From NCBI RefSeq assembly GCF_008122505.1, contig NZ_VSSB01000002.1:1162519-1226518 (forward strand): a stretch of 64,000 nt of DNA, written 5' to 3'. The notes under the pieces were generated by a model that was given only the letters and a program-made list of their open reading frames with translations, had not been told where the DNA came from and made no database searches. A program made the translations under genes and the position numbers. Positions 1-7,266 of this stretch are shown here, in pieces. Source of the stretch: Agromyces mariniharenae (GTDB taxonomy: Bacteria > Actinomycetota > Actinomycetes > Actinomycetales > Microbacteriaceae). Position 1 is the stretch's first letter. The number at the start of each line of letters is the position of its first letter.

Positions 1-1821
1 CGATGCTCCAGGAATCCATTCGAGCGTCGGCGAATTGAACAGCAGACTGTGGGCAATACGTTTGACGGCCTCGTCCCACTGCCTGAACACGGGCTCGTAT
101 GCACGTCGCTCCGCCACGTGGAGCGCCGTCGGCCATGATTCCCCAAGTGGCCGTGTGAGTTCTAAGTGGCTGGCGGCAAACGGCCACGTCTCGGGGAGCG
201 CAACAAACGCTGCTCGAGGCAGTAGGAACCCGACGGTGAATGAGCCGTACCCGCCGGCCATCTTTGCAATGACCGGGACGGCGGCGTCTCTGAACCCGTC
301 AGGAGTGCGATCACATGGCACGACTGTCTTCGGCTGCCAGCCATTGCGAGGGTCCTTGACATGGGCGACGAACTCGGTCGGCCACGCGAATCGAGCATCC
401 GGTCCATCTACACACGGGATCTCAATCACTAGCCTGGCGACGCCCTCGGGTGGGGCAGCAGCTGCACCTGCCCGAAGCAAGCCCAAGGCGGGACCGGTGA
501 TGTAGGGAGCGAACACGGCATCAGGAAGCTGATCACCAGTGAGACACTCAACTGCTACGGCGAACTTGATGAGGGACTCATAGCCGAACCCAGCCGCTAT
601 CTCCAGCGCTTGCTCGAGGTCGGCGGGCATCGAGTCCAGTTCCGGCACGACAAGTCGAATTGCTTCGTTCATCTGCTGCAGATTGACAGTGCCAAACGCC
701 TCGACAAAGCTTGACACCGCGCGCTGACGCTCTAGGAAGATCTCGAGATCGAAATTCCGCTCCGCGGAAGTCGCCGCTCGAGCCTGGAGGCCCTCAATGA
801 GGCGATGACGGTTGTCGTAACTCGTGACGACCAATGCAACGAGATCAACAGTCTCTTGCCCGGTGGCGTCGATCTGGCCATCTAGTGCGGCAATCAGCTC
901 CTGGCGGAGCTCTGCCTCCGTAAGCGCGGCACCGCTTCTCAGTTCGCGCTCGACGCGGTCGAGTTGTCTGGGCGACATGCCTGCTGAGGACAAGACCTGC
1001 TGGGTTTGTCCGGATACAGGAATCCCACCGCCGAACTCCTGAGTGTCCCTTTGACCTCCGCCAGTTTCGAAGATGCGAGTCACGGGATGCTGTCGTGTGA
1101 CGCCCTTCGCGTTCAGTACCTTGAAGCTGTCGTCGATGTGCTGGACAACTGTTGGAAAATCAATCGGGAGGCACACGTTCTCTTTAAGCCACTCAAGGAG
1201 ACTATTGGAGAACGCCGCTTCCCGCTTTAGGCGATCGTGCGTTGCGTACTCACCCTGCGAAGCCGCAAACAGCGTTGATTGCGAAACTCGTCTAAAAGTT
1301 CTGCCGTTCGGATTCAACGGACCCGACGAGAGGTCGTCAGGTATCTTCATCTCGGCAGAGAAGTTGGCGCATGCATCAATGAAGACGACTTGGTTATCGA
1401 AACCAGGGAAAGCATCAGAGGTCAAGTAGCGAAGGACCTGGTCAACGACGAACACTCGGGGGGCCTCGGCATACGCATCAGCGGCATAGAGCACTCGTTG
1501 TCCGCTTCGGTTGAGCACTCCGTGCCCACTCCAGTAGACCACCAGCAGGTCGCCGCGTACTTTCGATGCCTTGATGAAGAGATCCTCAATATCATGCTGA
1601 GCGCCATCGAACGTGAGGACATTCTCCGGTGGCGGGGTCTCGGCGCCAGACCAGGAGCGGGCTAGCCATACCTGCTCGGGCGGCACCCGACAGTCGACGG
1701 CCCATTGCGCAAAGCGAACCGCATCCGAGGCGACTCCAGGAAGCGAATACTTCTTTCCGTAGGCGTATTCTTCAAGTCCAATGGCGAGAACCAGGACCTT
1801 GCGAACATCAATGGTGGCCAT
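1..1821 (-). CDS. Caspase-like protease with probable VMAP-C tail (partial, runs off left edge)
   Basis: The reading frame is open from the ATG at 1821 to the window edge, at least 607 codons, so the C-terminus is missing. Residues 1-230 look like a caspase/metacaspase (peptidase C14) domain: the catalytic His lies in YWSGHG (His100) and the catalytic Cys in FIDAC (Cys151), with an N-terminal ASDA segment at about 31-34. A helical stretch around residues 285-320 (SPRQLDRVERELRSG) resembles an effector-associated domain. The last visible part contains FLLPRAAFVALPETW, similar to the C-terminal domain of vWA-MoxR-associated proteins (VMAP-C). From family knowledge such proteins are protease effectors of NTP-dependent conflict systems. 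The start overlaps the end of the upstream hydrolase gene by 14 nt, implying coupling. The caspase call is firm; EAD and VMAP-C are inferred from short motifs. Confidence 0.83.
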   Translation of the reverse strand, partial: MATIDVRKVLVLAIGLEEYAYGKKYSLPGVASDAVRFAQWAVDCRVPPEQVWLARSWSGAETPPPENVLTFDGAQHDIEDLFIKASKVRGDLLVVYWSGHGVLNRSGQRVLYAADAYAEAPRVFVVDQVLRYLTSDAFPGFDNQVVFIDACANFSAEMKIPDDLSSGPLNPNGRTFRRVSQSTLFAASQGEYATHDRLKREAAFSNSLLEWLKENVCLPIDFPTVVQHIDDSFKVLNAKGVTRQHPVTRIFETGGGQRDTQEFGGGIPVSGQTQQVLSSAGMSPRQLDRVERELRSGAALTEAELRQELIAALDGQIDATGQETVDLVALVVTSYDNRHRLIEGLQARAATSAERNFDLEIFLERQRAVSSFVEAFGTVNLQQMNEAIRLVVPELDSMPADLEQALEIAAGFGYESLIKFAVAVECLTGDQLPDAVFAPYITGPALGLLRAGAAAAPPEGVARLVIEIPCVDGPDARFAWPTEFVAHVKDPRNGWQPKTVVPCDRTPDGFRDAAVPVIAKMAGGYGSFTVGFLLPRAAFVALPETWPFAASHLELTRPLGESWPTALHVAERRAYEPVFRQWDEAVKRIAHSLLFNSPTLEWIPGAS

Positions 1822-3007
1822 TGAGCGCTCCTTCGACGCCCGCCCACACTTCCGGGTTGGACCAGTACGCGCTGTGCGAGTAGGGGAACGGCTGACCGTT
1901 GTCGACCTCGAGATCCGACACCCGCTCGGGGAAGACCTCCGCGCCTACGTAGGACAGGAGGTCACGTCGGTCGTAGACGTTCAACCATCGTGGGAAGTGA
2001 TCCGGGAGAGAGTCTGGCGGCTCAAGGCTTGGCAACGCCCCGATCTCGTAGAGAAACGGCGCCTGTGAACCCACTGTTATGAGTAGGTCCACGTTGTCAA
2101 CCTGCTTCCGGACGAGCAGGTCGGCGCACATTATGCCGCCGAGCGAATGGGCGAGCAGGATGACGGGACCGTCACCGCAGTCTTGAATCGATTGCTCCAG
2201 GAATCTACGCGCGTCATCACCTCGAGCTAGGAAGCGCATGATGTCGCCCCCGGGATCGGTGAGCTTATCTGTAAGGTCGCCGCGGTCTTTGGTGAGCCGG
2301 TACGTGGCATAGCGCAGAGCCAAACCCTTGAACGGCCGGAGCAGGAAGTCGGATATACCCATGCCATAACCATGGAGTTGGGTTGTAACTGCCTCCACAA
2401 TGGCGTCACGAACGGTTCCGCTCACCGGGTCGTTACCCGCCTCCATTGAATCGACGAGTGTCTGTGCCACGATCGCTCGGGCGATTGCTTGACGATGTAG
2501 GAGTGGTTCAGCCGGGGCAGTGTCCAGCGCCTGCGCGAACTCCGGCGAGGACGCAACCGTTTGGAGCGCAGGTGGAAACCAGTCCATAAGATGGTTGGAT
2601 TCGAGCAACAACGTCAGGTCGTCGCTTGCCGTGAACCTCTCGACGTCATCGCGAATGAGTGTTGCGGGCGGTGCTTCGCCGAGCACCACTTCCGTCGTGC
2701 TGTCATCGTAGTTCCGCAGCAACCGCAGTTCGTACAGCGGATCGGTGTAGAGAACCGACCACAACGCAACTTCCTCGTCGGCAGCTGATGGTTGTTGGCC
2801 GCCGCCGGCCGCAAGGTAGTCCGGTATTGAAACGCCATTCAGCCGAAGCTTCGCGCCTTCCGACTCGCCCCAGAAGCAGCCTTTGACATCGACGTCTAAC
2901 CCGCGATCGTCCACCGTCTTCTTGATGGCCTCGAGTGTTGCCGCGTATGCTTTCCCGCGAACACCGGTTCCGTGGACGAACAACAGCGTGGAACGGTTGG
3001 TGCCCAT
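1808..3007 (-). CDS. Alpha/beta hydrolase, caspase-gene partner
   Basis: A 399-residue protein with an alpha/beta-hydrolase signature: an N-terminal strand LLFVHGTGVRG (residues 8-18, oxyanion-hole type) and the nucleophile elbow AHSLGG with Ser288. Candidate acid and base are an Asp in NVYDRRD (about 346-349) and the His of YSHSAYW (about 378). The start at 3007 is chosen over an in-frame start 168 nt upstream because a strong GGGAGGGGTGAG ribosome site directly precedes this ATG. No signal peptide or membrane segment is visible, so it should act in the cytoplasm. Its last 14 nt overlap the caspase-like gene, so both are co-transcribed and probably translationally coupled. It may be a lipase or esterase effector, or may process something for the caspase partner; the substrate cannot be read from sequence. 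Confidence 0.85.
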   Translation of the reverse strand: MGTNRSTLLFVHGTGVRGKAYAATLEAIKKTVDDRGLDVDVKGCFWGESEGAKLRLNGVSIPDYLAAGGGQQPSAADEEVALWSVLYTDPLYELRLLRNYDDSTTEVVLGEAPPATLIRDDVERFTASDDLTLLLESNHLMDWFPPALQTVASSPEFAQALDTAPAEPLLHRQAIARAIVAQTLVDSMEAGNDPVSGTVRDAIVEAVTTQLHGYGMGISDFLLRPFKGLALRYATYRLTKDRGDLTDKLTDPGGDIMRFLARGDDARRFLEQSIQDCGDGPVILLAHSLGGIMCADLLVRKQVDNVDLLITVGSQAPFLYEIGALPSLEPPDSLPDHFPRWLNVYDRRDLLSYVGAEVFPERVSDLEVDNGQPFPYSHSAYWSNPEVWAGVEGALNGHH

Positions 3008-3437
3008 CTCACCCCTCCCCCCGGGGAAAGTGCCGAAGCTCAGTGCCGCGACGATCCTGAAACCACGATTGCAGTCCCGGCGTGCGGCGCACCTACGCGC
3101 AGCATAGAACCTGAGGGCCAACCTCCGCCATCCGCTGTCTTTGACGGCTGTCCCAGAATTGGGTATGGCTCGCAAAGATGACTACGCTTCGACCGCCCCT
3201 CTGGTAGTGCGAATGCTCGGAGCCTAGGGGGCGGCAACACGAACCGCCTCAGTGCCGTCACCGATTCCTTTACCTCCGCACGCCCGGCGGCTCGGGATGG
3301 CATCTCTACCGCCGTCGCCGATTTGATTTTGCACGGAGAAGGTGCGACTCCAGTGGATCTCGTGACGCACGCATTTTTGTTTCAGATTTGGCCCGCCCGG
3401 TGTACGCTGGCGCCAGCCGAAGGGGGTGGTTGGCTTT
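3008..3437. other. Gene-free divergent intergenic region
   Basis: This 430-nt stretch separates the minus-strand hydrolase/caspase operon from the plus-strand gene at 3438. Frames here are short, lack codon bias and have no ribosome site. It presumably carries promoters for both directions, but no convincing -35/-10 pair was picked. Confidence 0.5.
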
Positions 3438-3836
3438 ATGCCATTGCAGACGGGCAAATGGGAAGCGAACATCGACGGCCGTGAGTGTCATCTCTTCATC
3501 AATGGCGTCAGAGACACTGGTGAAGTATCGGCGAACATCTCAGCTGGCTATTCCGGTGCCGGAGATGTCCCGGCACTCACCGGAATCTGGGATGAGACGA
3601 CGCAGCATCTTGTGCTGCTCTGGGTCGGGTCAGGAGATATCGCGACAGGGGTCGGCCCAGAAATATACGACGGCTACCTGATCACAACCCCATTCGACCC
3701 AATGCCTGGACAGGATGTTGCCTGGACGCTCGTCGGCACAGCGCAAGCAACCGGACACTGGAGTCTTATCCATCACAACTCCAATTCACGTCGTAGTCGA
3801 TTCGGATGGTTCGCGCGAATCACCAACGTCCGCTAG
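3438..3836 (+). CDS. Hypothetical 132-residue protein, beta-rich
   Basis: Not recognised as a named family. The ATG at 3438 is preferred to the in-frame GTG at 3426 because an AAGGGGG ribosome site at about 3419-3425 suits it and would touch the GTG. The protein is rich in short beta-type segments (GKWEANIDGREC, LTGIWDE, LVLLWVGSG, YDGYLI), suggestive of a small beta-barrel or sandwich, and has no signal peptide or membrane helix. It faces away from the hydrolase/caspase operon and precedes the papain-like protease by about 400 nt. Codon use is coding-like. Function unknown. Confidence 0.6.
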   Translation: MPLQTGKWEANIDGRECHLFINGVRDTGEVSANISAGYSGAGDVPALTGIWDETTQHLVLLWVGSGDIATGVGPEIYDGYLITTPFDPMPGQDVAWTLVGTAQATGHWSLIHHNSNSRRSRFGWFARITNVR

Positions 3837-4240
3837 CTAGTCGCGCGGTTGCGATCTCAGCTGAGCACCGGAAGGGGCCAAGGGTCTGCGGCATGCGGCC
3901 AATCGCGACGGTCGTGCGACACCGCACGTTCGAGGACGTTGCAAGTCATGTTGCAACTCGTTGGAGTGCGTCCCGCGTCCATCGATTTCGGACACTCTCC
4001 GGTTCGGCGTGAGGCGAATCTGGGTCTTGGCACGGGATGTGCGCTGACTCCAGCAGGCTCTCCCTAGCAACATTTCCAACGTTCGCGGATCGTGCGCTTG
4101 ATGAATTGACCAAACCTGGCTGCGGCCATACTGGAGCTAAGAAAGTGGCGAGCCTCCGTCCAACTGGATCGAGGGAAGAATTACTGGTGCAACGCGCTGG
4201 ATTACGGCATCCTGAATCCAACTGGGGGAAGGGGATATCA
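3837..4240. other. Gene-free region with a GTTGCAA inverted repeat
   Basis: About 400 nt with no credible gene. At 3938-3957 there is a perfect inverted repeat, GTTGCAA then 6 nt then TTGCAAC, which could be a dimeric regulator site upstream of the papain-like protease gene. Nothing else stands out. Confidence 0.45.
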
Positions 4241-6172
4241 ATGTCCCGGATTTATATGCGCGTGCTCGTTGCTAACGACTCTGATGCAACGCTTCGGCTC
4301 CGGCATCGTTCCACATCTAGGAGCTGGACGGGCGGGTGGGAGCCCGTCGTACAGTCGGAGACACTGCCCGGCGGACACCACGGCTGGCAGGCCGAAGGCG
4401 ACCTCTTCATCTGGGAGTTGTCCGGTGTCGAGGCTCGAGTCTGGTATGACGTTGTCGCCCCGTCTGGGGAGGTGCTCGGCGAGCTATACATCTTTGCCAA
4501 CAGCCCGGTGAGAGAGTCGCAGTACGGGAACACCTTCCACGTGCACGCACCGGCCGGCTACTACGCCACGTATTCGGACGCCAAAGGTCAGAAGAACGAC
4601 AACAACCGTGCCGTTCTCGAGATCAGGTTCAGGAATACCCGCAAGGTCGCAGTGCGGGGCTTCAAGCCCTCAAAGAACGGATTCCAGTTCTCGAACGGGT
4701 CGTGGAGCGATCAGCTGCCCGTCCTCACGGTCGGAGAACTGTGGAACCGCTTCCGCGGCGTGCTAACTGGCGGTGGTCTGGCCGACGCGCTGGGGATCAC
4801 TCCCTCCACGGATTGGCTGCCGCTCACACACGCCGACACTGGTCTGTGTGGCGGCATGACGTATGCGGTCATGGACTACTTCGCGCTCAATCAGATCCCG
4901 CCGGAGGCAAAGAAGAATCGCGACGGTGCTTACGTCCCCCCTGATTCGGCTGACGACCCGATGTTCCTCTTCATTCGAGAGCGACTCCTGGATAGTTTCG
5001 ATTTCACCGGTCGGGGGCATCGCTGGCTCTCGTACACCTCGCCGATCTATCCAGACGACGACGAGGGCGTTCTGCAGTCCTTCGGGGTGATGAAAGGCAA
5101 GGCGTGGGTCACGTACCGCGAGGAATGGCCTCGCATCCGTGAGCTGCTCGACAACGGGAAACTGGCGACGGTCGGACTTGTACAGTCGGCCCAGTTCGAC
5201 ATCGGCGCGAACCACCAGGTGCTCGCGTATGCGTACGAACAAAGCGCCCAGAACGTCAAGCTCTGGATTTACGACCCGAACGTCCCTGGCCAAGCCCCCC
5301 TCCCTGCGATCGCAGACGACCTTTACCTTGAATTCGACACCTCGAGCACGGCCGACGGAATCACGGTGACGCGTCACAACGCGCCGGCGGAGGAGCCGGA
5401 GAAGGTGAAGCGGATTTACGCCCTCCTGCTGATGGATAACTACATTCCGAAAGCTCCCCCGCCGGGGCGTAGCGTCCCCCCTCCCGACGCCCCCAAGTAC
5501 TTCAAGCTGGTCAGGACGGATGCGGAGTCTTTCACCACGGGAGGAACGGTGAAGGGCACTCGCAAGAACTACTGCCAGGAGGTCATGGAGACCGGCATGT
5601 GGACGAGTCGCACCGACATGACATTCGTCGCGCAGGTGGTCGGATACGTCGATCCAGTCGTCTCGTGGACGGTGGCCGGTGTGCCGGTGACCGACAAGAC
5701 GACAGCGGTTCCGATCAATGTCGGCGGGACGCCGTTCAGTATCGGATGCCGACTCCTTGCGGGCGGTCGATCCCTGATGCTGTCCTCTGCCCCTGGCGAC
5801 ACCTATGCTGCCGCAGTCAGCGTCACGATGAAGGATGCCCTGGGCGAGACGAAGGCAGCGACCGACATATTCGACATCGAAGGGACATACGAGGGGCCCA
5901 GGATCGAGCACATCCGCGCCGAAACGCGGTGTCTCGAACGAACGATCCCGGTTCCTGTGGACATCGGCGATTTCGTGATTCCTAAGGAAGGACCTGGGCC
6001 TGTCGAAATCGAAGCATGGAAAGCTGGCGTCCTCGCGCGCCTGAATGAGAATGCGGCGATCAACCCCGCGGCCCGTGCCGCGATCGAAGCGTTCGTCGAG
6101 CTTCAGGTTGACCTGCCGGACATCGGCGGAATCGGCACCGCCATCGCGCAAAGGAACCGCATCGGCGGCTAG
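4241..6172 (+). CDS. Papain-like cysteine protease domain protein
   Basis: A 643-residue protein. The start at 4241 follows a very strong GGGGGAAGGGG ribosome site; earlier in-frame starts lack one. An N-terminal beta-rich region (about 1-135) precedes a central papain-like fold with a readable Cys-His-Asp order: Cys203 in GLCGGM, His325 in NHQVLAYAY and Asp345 in IYDPN. Residues 470-600 form another beta-type region (SWTVAGVPV), and the C-terminus is helical. No signal peptide is visible, although the flanking domains look like those of surface or toxin proteins. It has its own promoter region and no same-strand partner within 3 kb. The peptidase assignment rests on the triad motif pattern; it could instead be a related amidase or transglutaminase-like enzyme. 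Confidence 0.72.
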   Translation: MSRIYMRVLVANDSDATLRLRHRSTSRSWTGGWEPVVQSETLPGGHHGWQAEGDLFIWELSGVEARVWYDVVAPSGEVLGELYIFANSPVRESQYGNTFHVHAPAGYYATYSDAKGQKNDNNRAVLEIRFRNTRKVAVRGFKPSKNGFQFSNGSWSDQLPVLTVGELWNRFRGVLTGGGLADALGITPSTDWLPLTHADTGLCGGMTYAVMDYFALNQIPPEAKKNRDGAYVPPDSADDPMFLFIRERLLDSFDFTGRGHRWLSYTSPIYPDDDEGVLQSFGVMKGKAWVTYREEWPRIRELLDNGKLATVGLVQSAQFDIGANHQVLAYAYEQSAQNVKLWIYDPNVPGQAPLPAIADDLYLEFDTSSTADGITVTRHNAPAEEPEKVKRIYALLLMDNYIPKAPPPGRSVPPPDAPKYFKLVRTDAESFTTGGTVKGTRKNYCQEVMETGMWTSRTDMTFVAQVVGYVDPVVSWTVAGVPVTDKTTAVPINVGGTPFSIGCRLLAGGRSLMLSSAPGDTYAAAVSVTMKDALGETKAATDIFDIEGTYEGPRIEHIRAETRCLERTIPVPVDIGDFVIPKEGPGPVEIEAWKAGVLARLNENAAINPAARAAIEAFVELQVDLPDIGGIGTAIAQRNRIGG

Positions 6173-6473
6173 GCCACGTCAATCAGGTGTTTCCGGGGGA
6201 ACCCAGTCCCGGATGCGAGCATGCAGCAGATCAGGGCTCACGGAGTGACCCCGGAACGAGGGTCTGGAAGCCCTCCTGAAACTCGAACTAGATCGCATCC
6301 ACGATAGGGGGTTGTGACTGCTCATTTTCGCGGCGTGCAACGCTGCTGCATGACAGTCGGGACGGTTTGGAGCTCTCGACGTCGTGACTCGACACAACTG
6401 CTCGACACTTCGGCGGAAGCTATCCCAACCTGGACGCCGCCATGAAAGCGTCCTCTACCGACGAAATGCAGGC
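6173..6473. other. Convergent intergenic region, nothing recognised
   Basis: About 300 nt lie between the 3' ends of the convergent protease gene and the 258-residue minus-strand gene. No convincing gene, hairpin or repeat was seen. Confidence 0.4.
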
Positions 6474-7250
6474 TCAGTCGTCGGCCGCGGTATCGCGCTG
6501 CTTTCGGTCTCCGCGCTGGCTGATCTCGCGAGGCAGATCCTCGGGGCGTAGCCCCTCGATGACCGCGACCGTCCTTACTATCTCCTGCCCAACGCGCTGG
6601 GTAACCGACTCCCGCGCTGCAAGGTTGATGACCAAGTGCTCCGTCGCCTCGTACACGGCAATCGTGATGCTTGCCGGGTCGAGGGCTTCAACGGCCGCGA
6701 GCGGTACGCGGATCACGAGGTCGTACGACGTTCTCCGACTCACCCGATGGTCGTTCTCGACACCGTCGGACGAGGGGTCGGGAATCGCGATGTCCAGGCC
6801 GGGATCGACAAGCGCCCTCATCGCCAGCGGACCGTCCGGCCCGCTCACCTCGAGGAAGTTCGCGCCGCGAACAGTGGACTGCACGAGAGGCGGGGCGTCG
6901 ACGACCGTACTGTCGAGCACAGAGATCCGTTCGCCTTCGATGCGAAGCACGAACCGAACGCTGCGCGTGGCTTCATCACGGTTCGTGCCACTCACCGGGT
7001 TAGGCTTCCGCATCGGCCACTCCTGCCGCTCATTCCAGGTCGCCGCCCTTCGCCGTGACGGCGGCCGTTTCCAGAGTCCAGTCGGCGCCTGGGGTTCGGT
7101 TCCCTCGAGCGGCCGTCCTATTCCGCCTTGCTTCGTTTCGCCCTTCGGTAGGGATCTCAGTGTCCGGCCGAGCGAGCGCGGTCTCTTCGCCTCGAGGTCG
7201 ACCTGCTTGCGCGGTTTCCGCCCACCCTCGGAGTGTTCGATATCGGTCAT
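6474..7250 (-). CDS. Hypothetical 258-residue protein downstream of the M64 peptidase gene
   Basis: Not recognised. The first 100 residues are Arg/Pro-rich and low in complexity (many RP, RR and PP pairs), which suggests a disordered basic region. Residues about 100-240 are beta-rich (FVLRIEGERISVLDSTVVD, YDLVIRVPL, ITIAVYEA). There is no signal peptide or membrane helix. It starts 16 nt after the M64-type peptidase gene stops, and a GGGAG ribosome site lies about 8 nt before the ATG, so the two form an operon. It may be a regulator, inhibitor or partner of the peptidase; that is inference from position only. Confidence 0.65.
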   Translation of the reverse strand: MTDIEHSEGGRKPRKQVDLEAKRPRSLGRTLRSLPKGETKQGGIGRPLEGTEPQAPTGLWKRPPSRRRAATWNERQEWPMRKPNPVSGTNRDEATRSVRFVLRIEGERISVLDSTVVDAPPLVQSTVRGANFLEVSGPDGPLAMRALVDPGLDIAIPDPSSDGVENDHRVSRRTSYDLVIRVPLAAVEALDPASITIAVYEATEHLVINLAARESVTQRVGQEIVRTVAVIEGLRPEDLPREISQRGDRKQRDTAADD

Positions 7251-7266
7251 GATCTGCCGCTCCCTG

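Noticed and set aside
35..505. 156-codon plus-strand frame at the left edge
   Set aside because: It is antisense to the caspase-like gene, which has coherent domain motifs.
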